Positions 11,060 to 22,662 of a DNA stretch of 64,000 nt are shown one piece after another. Under the pieces are notes generated by a model. The model was given only the letters and a program-made list of their open reading frames with translations, had not been told where the DNA came from and searched no databases. A program made the translations under genes and the position numbers. Every line of letters begins with the position of its first letter. Within the stretch, counting starts at the first letter, position 1. The stretch is from Piper betle (Eukaryota > Streptophyta > Magnoliopsida > Piperales > Piperaceae): NCBI GenBank assembly GCA_033002965.1, contig JAURVB010010992.1, positions 1 through 64,000 on the forward strand, given 5' to 3'.

Positions 11060-13366
11060 AATTTTTTTTGTCGGCAAAAAAAGGGGTCTTAGATCACTAT
11101 GATATGAGTCATAGGGCTAAGAAGGTGTTCGCATGAACAAGAAGTCTGAAAATTTCAATGCAAGAAAATAGGGCTTCGACAAGAACTTGTGGCAAATATC
11201 CTCGCCACAAAACACTTCTTCACATTGAGGAATTTATCTGTTAGTAAAGCCACATTTTCTTGAAGTGCCACTCCCAATTATATAAGAAAGTAGACTAATT
11301 TCCACAAGAGATATGCACAGATCAAACAGATGAAATCCACCATCAAATTAAAAAATAGAAAAAAAATGCAAATAATGGGCAATCGGCAGAACAAAATTAT
11401 CATTCAGCTTATCAGCATAGCAGGAAATCAAATTTCAACCAAAATAATAATAATAATAATAGTAGTGCACTTGTCTATTTGATCTTCACATCAAATTAGT
11501 CAAACTAGAAAAAAAAATCTGCGTACCCTGCGGTCACTACGAGGGAGTAGACCCGATGCATGCGAGATTGGCCAGCACAAGCTTAAGCTCAAGAGAAGCA
11601 AACCTATCCAACAGCGAAAACAATTCGACATGTGCAAAGTTTTGAGAGGTAGCAATTCTCAGTGTTGCTAAAAAAATGAGAACGACCGCACAAAGAAAGA
11701 GAGGACAGAAGAAACCAACTCCCTCAAATACACCTCAGAAGAAGATAAGGATTCACAGATGGCAACTACGGAAAACTCCAAGTGATGTATCTACTACTCA
11801 TGTGCTTGACCTTACGTCAATGAATTGAATCCAAGTAAACATGAGTAATGAATGCCCGGTGCCTAAGAGAGTGGCACGAGCGCAAGTGGGTCAATGCTGG
11901 ACCAATTGCAGTTGTTCCACCTGTCCATCACAGCTATGTATATGTGGAAGCTTATCGAGTCGGGTGGTTGCCATATGTTTATGTAATTGAAAATCACGCC
12001 TTAAAGGATCGAAGAGGCTAAACAGTAAATTCTTAAACTCCCTCAAATAGCAGTGGTGGTAATTCAAACGTTCTCCACCCACAATTTTTATAATTATCTA
12101 AATGAAATTTTTTGTATCATGACTAATACCTAAGCTTATTTTATAATGTGGATGGAAAACGTGAGTGATGGACGTTAGCATAATATAATTTATTCAAAAT
12201 TACCTTGAAAATTAGTGAGTTCTATTCTTTATAAGACTAATTTTTCCCTGTCCAAATAATGCATGAACATCGTCCGACTTTGAACACTTCAATCAATGTA
12301 TAAGTAAAAGAATAAAAAGTATGTGATTAAGACCTTCCGCCATCAAGGAGCCAGTCAACACCACCAATCTTTGCTTGGGTTTACATGAATGCTAGCAAAA
12401 TACGTCCTTTTCAACGACAGATCAACTGCATGATAAAGTTAAACAAATTACAATGCGATTCCTAACCCATTTTTCTATCTGCTACATGAATCAGAAAAGG
12501 TTAAAGCGATATCTCCTCATCCATCAGAATTGGACAGTCAATAATTGCCGGGATTTTTATAAAAACATTACAGAGCAACTCTGAGACTGTCATCACATGG
12601 CGCTACTTTTGTGTGAAAGGATGGGGACAATTTGTAGTTGCGTATTCCTCCCTGGATGGATCAGCAAAGGTCACCCTCAAACACATATATTTCAACACAA
12701 GCACATGCCTCTGCCTTCTTTTTGTTTGCCCTTCTTCTGTAGAGCCCATCTTTCCACCTTTCCCTTGATGCCAACTTCATTCATTAAACTGTATACTCTC
12801 CAATGATTTAACTGCACTCACTTTGTGAAGTATATGATATAATTGTCCTCACACTCATGCTAGTCAAGACCTCGTATCATTCTAAATGCCAATCATCACC
12901 ATTTAATTGCCTCCCCTCTAGCTTTTACAGTTATTCCCACTTTGGCAATAGAATACAAAGGACTCCAATTGATTCCAATATGTATCACCTTGAGCTAGCT
13001 CATTCATTTGACAAGAGCCTACATTCTTCTCAATTATACCACTAGATCAGTAAGAGTCATGTTGGCACCCCACAAAAAAGTACTACAGATACCCATAATT
13101 AATGGATGATACAATTAAACCTTACCGTACAATTTGCAACTTTGGTTAATCTATAAATTTTATCATATTAACAACTTGGTTATAGCTTCAAGCACCAATG
13201 CCAATACTCTCAATTAAACAAACTAGATGAATAGTTTTTACAGATCTACGGAATATGCAAAGAGCATTTCTTCCTCTTGTCTGGTTGCTAAAAACATGCT
13301 TAGCTGTCCACTGCAACCATCAAGCACTCTTCTCCTTGTCACCTCTCAAAATTGTCCCCGCACCCC
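11060..13366. other. Divergent intergenic region SOD/AGP
   Basis: This region should contain the SOD promoter (minus) and the AGP promoter (plus). Short frames at 11891-12082 and 12597-12806 look random. No recognisable gene, RNA or transposon domain is seen. Confidence 0.45.
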
Positions 13367-13375
13367 CTTTTATAT
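13367..13375 (+). promoter_or_regulatory. Probable TATA box of the AGP gene
   Basis: A TTTTATATT sequence lies in a C-rich context about 85 bases before the AGP start codon, followed by a pyrimidine-rich leader. This is typical of a plant TATA promoter with a short 5' UTR. Confidence 0.55.
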
Positions 13376-13419
13376 TCCCATCTCCTTCAGCACACTACTC
13401 TTCTCTGCTCTCCACTGAC

Positions 13420-13445
13420 TTCTTCTTCTTCTTCTTCTTCTTCTT
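13420..13445 (+). repeat. (CTT)n microsatellite in the AGP 5' leader
   Basis: About eight to nine CTT units end ten bases before the AGP start codon. CTT-rich leaders are frequent in plants and can affect expression. Confidence 0.85.
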
Positions 13446-13454
13446 AAGATAATC

Positions 13455-13886
13455 ATGGCCTCCACCATTGCGGCTCTCTTGGCTCTAGCTCTGGCTGTAG
13501 CTCTGACGACAAGCTTAGACTGTGCTCTGGCGTCACCTTTGAGCGTAGAGCTGGAGATATCCACCATCTCTGCAGCTCCTGCTGTGCTCCCGGGCGCCCC
13601 TGCCTCGTCGCCGGAGCTGTCGCCCGACATCACACCTCTTTTGCCATCTCCGGCTGGCGGCAGTGGCGTTGCGCCGTCAGGGTCGATACCCACCATCCCC
13701 TCCAACCCCAGCCCTCCCAACCCAGATGAGGTAGTGGCCCCGGGACCAACTGCGGCCGCTGGCGCTCCCTCAACAGAGTCCTTCAATGCCATTGCTGCAT
13801 CCAAGTCTGCAGCTGATGGCAATGGTGTCTATGTTGGCTATATGGTGCTGCTGTTGCTTGGGTTAATTCTGGTCTTGTTAATTTAG
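13455..13886 (+). CDS. Classical arabinogalactan protein, GPI-anchored
   Basis: Extracellular, heavily O-glycosylated proteoglycan backbone at the plasma membrane and cell wall. The single exon gives 143 aa. Residues 1-26 form a signal peptide (hydrophobic Leu/Ala core, likely cut near ALA-SP). The middle, about 35-110, is rich in Pro, Ala, Ser and Thr with dispersed AP, SP, TP and GP dipeptides, the pattern that directs hydroxyproline arabinogalactosylation; a denser PSNPSPPNP stretch is near the centre. The last 17 or so residues are almost all Leu, Ile and Val after a small-residue stretch (SAADGNG), as expected of a GPI signal. A TATA-like site and pyrimidine-rich leader precede it. It lacks the Lys-rich insert or fasciclin domain of other AGP classes. 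A 150-codon frame on the opposite strand is an artefact of GC bias. Confidence 0.9.
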   Translation: MASTIAALLALALAVALTTSLDCALASPLSVELEISTISAAPAVLPGAPASSPELSPDITPLLPSPAGGSGVAPSGSIPTIPSNPSPPNPDEVVAPGPTAAAGAPSTESFNAIAASKSAADGNGVYVGYMVLLLLGLILVLLI

Positions 13887-15008
13887 AGGTACTTGATCAA
13901 TCACTGACGTTTTTGTCATACAATTTGCATTATATCATATTGGGTTTCATTTCAAGGACACTGATTTTTCTGAACTTTCTTTGTTTCTTGTACTATATTT
14001 TGGTTGCTATTGTTGCAAGGATCGTTCTGTTTATATCAAGAGAGATGTGGGGGCTAAATGTTTTGAAAAAGTGAAATGTGCAAAAGGAAAGTTGCCTTTG
14101 ATGAATGTTTTAACCTTTTGAACTTACTCATGGGGAAATAATGTTGCTACTTTTTGTAAATAGAGCTTTGGCCAGATTGTTTTTTGGACTGCTTTTGTCG
14201 ACTCATTGTAGCGTGACCTTATCATCTTCCAGTTTGTGTTTATATAGTCCGGGTAGAACTTTAGAAAAAACTGTCAATGGAGATTAAAGTAAAAAAACTG
14301 TCAATGAAGATTAAAGAAATGGAATGATTCACGTGAAGCTTCTTCATTTGAGAGTTTACTACTGTTGGACCACGCTTCTAGCAACCACATGTAAGAGTGA
14401 AAGAGAATCCGAGATTTTATCTTCAATTCACCACTTCCAGTTAAGATTGGTCCTCTACATTATGCGGGTTGATTTATTGAATCTTCAAGGCACCTTTCTT
14501 CTTCTATTTAACCAGGCAATGGGAGCAGATTGTTACTCTGCAAAACTACTAAATACAGGAGCTACATGTCATCGTTGCACCCACAACGTGGTTATATAAT
14601 CTTCGTTTTTCTTATTACATGAAAATGGAACATGATAACTTACAATAATTTGCCCAAATTGAAGCGAAAGGGTTGTAGGTTTCCACTTCCACTAAAAAGA
14701 GCTAAAAAGGAGTGATGAAGAGAGAACTTTGCTGATTATTAAAACCAGAGCATTCGGTTGCACTTCCACTTCCTTTTTGTAGCTAAGATTCTCCAGCAAA
14801 AGTTAATCGCTTCATCTCGTATAAGTAAATAATAATCGATTAATCATTTGTATGCGCATTTGGAAATTCCTAAAGGTATATAAAAGATTGAATTCAATGA
14901 GTACAAACCCCACAAGTGCATTTTTCTTTTGTCAATGAAAGCAAAGAACCAAAAGGTCATACTAGTGACAATGTTCAGACAGGATAAATATGAATTATAC
15001 AAGAATTG
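13887..15008. other. Convergent intergenic spacer AGP/NET-like
   Basis: Contains the AGP 3' UTR in its first few hundred bases. The plus-strand frame at 14324-14599 has no recognisable features and is probably chance. Confidence 0.45.
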
Positions 15009-16184
15009 TTAAGCAGTTAACAGTTTACATAGTACATGTCTACCACATGTTCGGTGCAGCAACAATGATTTCTGCAGTGCCACATTGCTTGCTTGAAACA
15101 TTCGAGCGAACATTCCTGTGAATCTTTTGAAGTCCAAGGCATTAGTGCTTTTCTTGTTAACATCTTTCAAACATGTCTTCAAGGAGGAGTTCTCTTCGTT
15201 CATCGTCTCCAGGGACAAGCAAAGCTGCCTAATGGCTTCCCTCTTTTCTTCATTTCTACCAGAAATTTCTTTCTTCTGATCTTCAAGCTCTTCTCTAACT
15301 TGATTCAGTTCTTGCTGCAGTCTCATCGCTTCGCTATCCTTGTTGTAGATGCGCGTTCCCTCGCCACCCTTCTCATTTTTCTGTTTCATCACAGCCTTCT
15401 GCGCTGCATTATCTTCCTTCAACTATGCAAGTTCTTCTTTCAACTTCTGGACTTCATCACTCAACTCCCTTTCCCTCGCAGAAAAACAAAGCGGTCTGAC
15501 TGCCACTCTTTTCTCAAACTCAAAGGCGTTACCTTCCCTATGCTCTGCTTCACTCCGGTGAACAATGCTCGGTCCCTCGAAACGTACCACCTCTTCTCCA
15601 TCTTTCACAACTTGGCCACCAAACACCTTGCTAGTAACATCCTCCACCTCGTCTGCTCCAATTTGAGATTCCTCTTGTTCTGGGTCATCAACCTCGGAGA
15701 CTACCAACTCAAAAGTGTCGGAGGAAGCAACAGAAGACTTGTCGGTTAGCATCAACTTGAAACTCCTTGGTGGGCAGTTGCTGGCCAGTGGAGACCCCAA
15801 TTGGATGGCCAGAGCTCGACTCCCAACCTCTGTTTTCAACTGGTCATGCTCCTCCGCCAAAGATGGATGTTCCCGTTAAAACTCTTCCACCATGCTCACC
15901 AGCTCCTGCCTCTTCTCGTAGTACGTCTCAGCCCTCTGTGCAAAAGAATCTGCATCCTCCTCAATCACTTTAAGCATAGCCCTTGTCTTCTCATCCAGCT
16001 CTAAACATGATAAGCAAGAGATCAATTTGGCAAGAACCATCAACCCACTCGACAAGAGTAGCAGCAAGAGCATGGAAAGAAGGATATGACAACCTGAAAG
16101 AGTGGTCTGGAGCCACGCGGATTGCCTGAGGCTGTTGTGGCTATCAAACCACCAAGAATAGGGGGCCTTCTTCGTTGTCATCAT
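15009..16184 (-). pseudogene. NET/NAB (KIP1-like) actin-binding protein with two in-frame stops
   Basis: NET proteins link actin filaments to membranes through an N-terminal NAB domain. Exon 1 (16184-16094) codes a start with [10 protein letters not shown]; exon 2 (16000-15009) continues [20 protein letters not shown] and the following AETYYEKR, both hallmark NAB stretches, at a phase-matched splice. The frame then meets TAA at 15878-15876, exactly where the domain normally has Tyr in a VEEFYR-like motif, and TAG at 15425-15423 in the coiled-coil part. All three open segments share one frame, so these are point nonsense changes, not frameshifts. The rest is acidic and coiled-coil rich. Total is 361 codons, near the size of short NET3/NET4-type members. 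It is a probable young pseudogene; only an NAB fragment of about 102 residues would be made. Base-call error at both sites is possible but less likely. Confidence 0.82.
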
Positions 16185-18239
16185 CTTTGCTCACCTGCAA
16201 CCTACCATGAACCAATACCTGTGAATGAAACTATATGATCTACCATGTTTCTATATCAATGCATGTAAGCTCATTCGTATGGCTACATTGAACAAGCGCT
16301 CAATATAACTATTGTGAAGAACGAGCAGGAGGAGCAATAAGTGGTCAGCCACATACCAGCTCACCAAGAAAGCAAACGTCAATAGAATTAGTAATGGCTC
16401 CAAATTTTTCCCATTAAATGCCTCCAACGGAGACTATGAACTTCTTTTATAAATATTATACTTTAATGGTAAGCTTCTAAAATGCCATAGGCCGATCGAG
16501 ATTCTCATTTTACCTTGCTAACTGTATAAGCATTCTACCGTTTAAAAGTCGAAAACTGCTTTTAATGAAAGCAAAAGCTAAACAAACTACACATTAAGCG
16601 GTCAGAGACAAGGATGGGTCAGTAGATATTAAATTGGAACGCCACATTCTAGTGCAGGGGGTTCGTTAATGTGCAAGAACAATGTTATTTTCTTCCTCAC
16701 CATTTGAGAAACAAAGTGATCATGACATAATTTTAGTTTTTTACCCCAAGCAACCCCCAATCGTTAGTGAGAGAGAAAAAAGGTGTCTGCAATATGATGA
16801 TGGCTTCATAGATTTTTTATTTTCATTCATAAACTTTTTATTTTTCAAAGCAATTTCACGTACTCGTGCTATCTATTACACATTTTATGAAAATTTGTCT
16901 CCGAATTTGGGTTCCGCAAAAGGAAGCCCGAATAAAATCACTTCATTAATTTTTTTGCTCAAAGCAAATCAATTTAAAGTATAAACGTACTAAACAAGTC
17001 ACTTAAATTTGAATTCATGACATAAGCAAATATAATATTACGAATCCAGAGGTTAGCGTAAACGAAGATATAAACGGCGGTTCTCTCTATGTGATACAAA
17101 TGCAAGATGAGCATGAAAATATTACCTTCATAGCAACAAGTTAGCAACAAACAAATTGAAATTCACCTTCACAAATCCTTTTGATGGCACCGGACTTTCT
17201 GGACGTGATAAAGAGAACGGATAAGGAAGGAAGGAAGGATAATATATGAAGTTGGAGACGATAAATGAGAGAATCGCAAACCGAGTACTGCTTCTTCCTA
17301 CTTAAATCTTCTCCGGCGCCGGCCGCAACGAGTCGACCAGACTCCTTCCTCTCACCTTGTGTAGTAGTTAGTCTCTTGAACGGAACGAACGAAGGAGGCG
17401 TTGATCTATAAATGGATGGGAAAAAGGTCGGAGGAGGGAACGAGAAAGGCACGAATTAATTACATAAGAAGTAGGAGATTTAATCGATACACTATAATAA
17501 AAATAAAATAATTTATTATAGTTAATTTTCTTATTTAATTATGATATATCTTTAAAATTAATCGGAATCTATATGTAAAATATTAAGTTATTAGAGTCTA
17601 TTTTATAATTTAATGAGAGTTCATGCATAAAATTAAAATTTAACGGTTATATAAATTGCTAATAGCATAACATCTTGTCTTGTATTTTATAAGAGCACGC
17701 CCTGATTTCTAATATATATATATATTTTTTATTTTTGTCTTAATTCTAATATGATTAATATTCATTTTTCTTTAAAAAAATTATTTTCTTTATATGGTTT
17801 TAGTTTGTTGGTGGAATCTGAGTCATTCAAAAGGTCGGATATAATATTTTTATTTTATTGAGTTTCGTATCATTATATAAATAAAAATGACTATTATTTT
17901 CTCTTTTTATTTTATTTTATTTTTTAAATATATAGAAGTAAATTAATACATATTTAGGGCAATTAATTGCAACATGAAGATAGGAAAAAAAATTGAAAAT
18001 TAATATATATATATATATATATATACATATATATCAAATAATAGATGGATTTAATTTAACAAAGTTTGCCAATATACCTACTCCTCATATTATAAGATAC
18101 ATAATTTCTACCATCAAAACTCTAGAAATTTTATGAATTTGATCTCCCTTTTTTGTTATTCAATGTTAAAATATAGGTGCTTTGGAAAAAAAAGAGTGTT
18201 AAAATGTATGTGTTTAAGAAAGGGTAAAAATATAAATAT
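16185..18239. other. Upstream region of the NET-like gene
   Basis: A possible acceptor site (TTGCAG, minus strand) lies about ten bases before the NET-like ATG, so a 5' UTR intron is plausible. A GC-richer patch at about 17141-17452 could be a leader exon or promoter of that gene. The rest is AT-rich, with no domain recognised. Confidence 0.35.
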
Positions 18240-18600
18240 ATAAAAGTGACTCGATTTGCAACTGACATTCCAGTTGCAAATATTTGCTATTGGCATTAAA
18301 CCAATTTATCACTTAATCTATGACCGTATTTGTGAGCGGGTTATTGGGTTGCAATATTTGCAATTGTATTTTGCAATCAATTTTACGGTTGTAAAATATA
18401 CAATGAAAATGAGACAAATATTTTCGATATTTATTTTGTGACCGGATTAACTTTCGACCGCTAATTTCATTAGCAACCCCGTCTTCTACCATTGGAGTTT
18501 CCGGTTGCAAATCCAAACACTAATATAATTAGCAACCAGAAAATGGGTCTTTAGCGATAACTTGTGTGGTTGCTAACAGACTATTTTTACTAATGTAAAA
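18240..18600. repeat. Candidate non-autonomous DNA element (MITE-like)
   Basis: The block is rich in TTGCAAC, GGTTGCAA, TTAGCAACC and GGTTGCTAA motifs on both strands, and the two ends resemble each other in inverted orientation (GATTTGCAACTG near the start, CCGGTTGCAAATC near the end). This foldback arrangement is typical of degraded MITEs. Clear terminal repeats and target duplication could not be fixed. Confidence 0.4.
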
Positions 18601-20524
18601 AAAAAGATCGAAATGTAAAACCTACAAATATTTTCTCCAAGACCATATAAATTGGGGTCCATTGTTGATTAATGTTGAAAACGTTTATCTCACATATTTA
18701 GCATAGTAACGTATGTGACATCACAAAATAAACTTACTTAAGAGAAGAGTACTTCACATGAACCGTAAATAAGATTACATACAAGCTTGCCAAATGCCAC
18801 TATATGATATATCATTGCATGAGATTGTGTTGTAAATTTTCATTTTGTAAATTATCCAAATTAATATAAATAACGGGCTTTTGATTTGTTAAAAAAAAAG
18901 AAGAAAAAATAGGGTTGGACAATCTTAATAATCTGCAAAAATCATTTCGTTTTTTTAAAATAAATGGTATTTTGTAAATTATCCAATTACAACGTACGCA
19001 AGGGATCATAATCTATTACTTGTACACTAGATAGTCCATAATCCACAATTCCATATCATATACTTTCTTTTTGTAAAATTTGCCTCTCAAAAACATTGTG
19101 TTATTAACGTAAAAATAAAAAGTTGCTTTGGGGAAAAAAAGTAATAAAAGATTTGTTGGACAAAAGAAGTGTTCTGATTAGCCGGTGTCGCCTACACAAG
19201 ATCCAACGTCTCGACTCTCAATCCTATCGGACCTTACAGTCACTGAACACACCATTTATTTTCATTGATGAATTGCTCAACTTGATGCGGTGTTTCCATC
19301 CCCAACCCAAGAAAAAAGAAATCACCAACTGCTCTCGATTTACTAGATAAACTAGATAAAAAAAACACTACTACTGATGTTTTTATCAAGCAAAAGTATT
19401 ACATCCATAACAGCGTAAACCACCATTAGGGATTACTGGATGATATACCATCTTTCCTGAAAAAAGGACATTAATGAAATTTTCCTTCTGTGTATGATTC
19501 AATTATCAATGTAAGCCACTATAGGTACCTTCCATGTGAGTAATGGACATCAAGCTCTCAAGGAACCACTCCCATTTTAACTCCCATCAAACACATAAAG
19601 TATAATTTTCACAAGCTTCTTCTTCTTTGTGCTTATCTCGTAATGAGGTCAGAGCATATATATCTAAATAGTTAATACTCTATCATTTCACTCAATCGTC
19701 AAATGTATAGAAAAATATAATTTTTTCTGTTGATGGCATAAAATTTCCATTGAGGCACCAATCAACAAATCTAGATAGACATAAAAAATGTCCATGACAT
19801 CAAATGACAATAATCAACCTGCATTTTTTCCCCCGATTAGAACATAATTCTGACAATGGAACTGCACAAATACTTTAAAAATAATAGCTTCATACTCAGA
19901 AATCTTGACAAGTGAAAAGCAACATTTTCGTCTATAAATGGAGCAATGGTGATGTGCTCTAAATTATATTCAACTGATAGAAAAAAGAAAAGGCATGCTC
20001 GTATGCATATTCATACAGGTAAATTTTCGCAGCGAACTAGATCCATATTATCACAAGAAAGTTACAACAGTTCAGAAATGAACGAGAAAAAGAATTTCAA
20101 GGTCAATATCTATCCTATCCACGAGCATCATCAGAAGCATAAAAAAAGCACTCTTAACATGAGTTATCTGTATGCAATTGTAGCAGGGGATGAAGCTTTT
20201 TGATGCTATAAGAACTATAGACAGATAATTAGTAGCCAACTAAATACAAATGTAAAACCAAATACGTACTTGAAGAAATCAACCATCACAACAAGGATTT
20301 AGTGAGAACAGAGGAGAAATAAGATAATACAAATGATGACGCCTTTTCGGTAACAAATGTCGGCGGTTTATCGAAATGGTAATAATTAAACACGTTAAAA
20401 ACATCTCCGCATGTTACTTCAAACGTATCAAAATGGCAGTTTTTGGATCATATCATGTATACAATTTTCTGTGTAAGAGTTCTTTAGTCCTTCCCTACAG
20501 TAATAACATAAGAATCAAACAGTG
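18601..20524. other. AT-rich intergenic DNA
   Basis: No supported gene. I looked here for the downstream exon of the ACP relic at 20525-20675 (the EIVMGLEEEF-type segment) and did not find it. Confidence 0.4.
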
Positions 20525-20675
20525 CTTACGGGATCAAGTGAATCAGCACCCAGAGCTGCAACCTTGGATTCACCAATGACCAAGGTGTCTTCAGAGAGAG
20601 CCAATCGTGTTTTTTTTAACAACCTCATCCACTGTCTCTGTCTTCGCCTGTCCAAGACATCTATCAACCACACTT
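20525..20675 (-). pseudogene. Acyl carrier protein exon relic
   Basis: On the minus strand this reads QAKTETVDEVVKK, then after a frame change SEDTLVIGESKVAALGADSLD, ending at a GTAAG donor. This is the core of a plant plastid or mitochondrial acyl carrier protein; the Ser in DSLD is the phosphopantetheine attachment site, and an intron directly after the SLDT position is usual in plant ACP genes. Between the two halves the VKK-x-LxLSED junction has a four-base length difference, which puts them in different frames. Neither a transit-peptide exon nor the C-terminal helix exon is recognisable nearby, and an LTR end starts about 15-180 bases upstream. It is read as a dead fragment. ACP carries growing acyl chains in fatty-acid synthesis; no product is expected here. 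Confidence 0.72.
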
Positions 20676-20689
20676 TGTAGACGAATGAG

Positions 20690-20856
20690 CAAATATTAAT
20701 GTGACAACTCTACGTGAAGGGCTTGGATATCATCATTTCTTCAAAGGCTACTCCATGTTGAAGGTCTCGAAGGACATGATAGACACTAATATACCCCAAG
20801 AACTCTCGGTTGGCTTTGGATCATGAGAGAACCCTTATAAATCTGGGGGTGTTACA
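20690..20856 (-). mobile_element. LTR 5' end fragment
   Basis: Starting at 20856 on the minus strand the sequence reads TGTAACACCCCCAG, the canonical start of a plant Ty3/gypsy LTR, and continues toward the ACP relic. Its inner end is not defined. Confidence 0.5.
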
Positions 20857-22325
20857 GAAAACATAGCCAAAAAAATGAAGCAGAGCGATCTAAAATTTCC
20901 ATTGCAATTCCCAACCCATATTCACCCACATCTATGGATATTGGCTTTTACACAAATGTACTGCGCATCAGCCAGCTCCAATGGAAGTATCACAACAATA
21001 TGCTCATCCAATATTGTATGCCTGTATCGTGGCATTTGTGAAAATTTAAGAGTATAAATTCATGATTTCCATGTTGCATATGAAAAGCCTTTTTGTAAAA
21101 AAAGAAGAAAAAATATGGATCTGAGAAAGCAAAACATACAGAGCAAGAAATCATGGAGCGGTGTGTGTGCCATTTGAATGATGAGAACGTCTTGACATGG
21201 GTGAAAAATGATACAGACTTGACGCTTGACATAGTATTCATTCCCTGATCCATTAATGTCAACAAGAAAAACCTCAAATTTTACATTACAAAGTGACTCT
21301 TCCAACATCAGGCTCAAATAACCACACTCGTATACTTCTAATTCGTCGACACATTATTATTATTATTATTAAAAAAAACAAATTGAATCAGACAACACAA
21401 TCCGTGAGATTTAATATAGTTGCATGACAAGGATACAAAATTGATATAAATTGGGACACCATCGTTACATCCATCTGCACTAAAAGAGTTGGGTCGCCTA
21501 CATTGGCCTTGACTTAACTCTGGCTATAATGAGTAGTTCGATCGCTAGTGTAAATAACATAAAAAGAATGGATCTTAAAATTCCCCAAATTACGGTTGAA
21601 CGGCCCTTGATTTTGATCCACTATATGGCTAATGCTCTCCCTTGAAAATTTAAAAAATAAAAACTGAACTTTTTAGTGTATTATATTTTGCATGTGTAGG
21701 TTGTAATAGTATATATTATATCATTAGTAACTACAATAAAGAGGGAGAGTACTTAACCAAAGGGAGGAAAGGGCTTTATCCTAACAAGAATCTTAAGTCC
21801 TGCGTTGGCTCAATCTAGTATCCGGATCATATCATTTGACCTAGGGAATTATATATTATCCCCAAGAAAAAACTTGTTGCTTGGATAAAAGAGGTACCGC
21901 TATAAACATGAAAATGGAGTCCGAAGATGCGATTAACACAACAACTCTCGCACTTTTTTGGCTAACTTTTCATGTTACTTAATTATGTGATTAAGGTTAA
22001 GTTTTAAACCTAAAAAATGCATAAAAATAATTTTAATTAAGTTCAATGTAAATTTAAATTGAATTCCCACGGAACGGAACCCAGCCCGTTATTTTGTTTC
22101 AAAATCCGCCCGTAAATCGCTACCAAATCACGAAAGTACGAAAATAACCCCCAATGATCCCCATATCTCACTCCCACCCCCACCAACACCACCGTAAAAT
22201 CGCCGAGCCCTTTCTGGACATTTTAAAAATAAAAATGACGTACAAAACGTTTTCCGCCTACGTTCTTCGTCCACGTCCTTCTTGTATAATTATTTAGGTA
22301 ATAAATAATACTCACCTTATTTCAT
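20857..22325. other. Intergenic, upstream of VAP27
   Basis: No gene is recognised. The last part (from about 22300) should include the VAP27-like promoter; an ACGTGG/TGACGTCG cluster (bZIP-type cores) lies at about 22329-22343. Confidence 0.4.
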
Positions 22326-22406
22326 GACAACGTGGTGACGTCGATTTGATTCCCTCTGTTCAATTCGATTTGCTTCTTCTTTTCCTTCTATCTCGATTCT
22401 ATCGAA
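22326..22406 (+). other. Probable 5' UTR exon of VAP27
   Basis: A pyrimidine-rich leader ends in a consensus GAAG/GTGAG donor at 22406. The next acceptor (TTTGCAG at 22605) leads into the exon bearing the VAP start codon. The transcription start itself is not determined. Confidence 0.45.
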
Positions 22407-22662
22407 GGTGAGCGGAAAAAATTCAAAAAAAAAAAGAAAATTGCATCTCCTACTATTTGTTTGTATCAAATCCCACAATATTTTTAATGCCCATAATTAC
22501 CACATATAGGATATCTCCTTTTCTTTGTTGCGTGGAATTGAAGTGCGAATTTGTAATGCTTTTGTTTTAATAGGGTTTCGCGATGTTTGATTATGGTGTT
22601 TGCAGGAGGTTGCTGGTGTAGTGGTGAGTTCTGGGGTGTTTTGGTTGGGGTGAGGAACATTC

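Noticed and set aside
13370..13822. 150-codon minus-strand open frame opposite the AGP gene
   Set aside because: It is the reverse of a Pro/Ala/Ser-rich GC-biased gene. The composition is low complexity, there is no signal or domain, and it includes the CTT repeat as poly-Arg.
15093..15749. 218-codon plus-strand open frame
   Set aside because: Antisense of the NET-like coiled coil. Coiled-coil codon bias opens the opposite frame; no domain, and the minus strand has a clear NAB domain.
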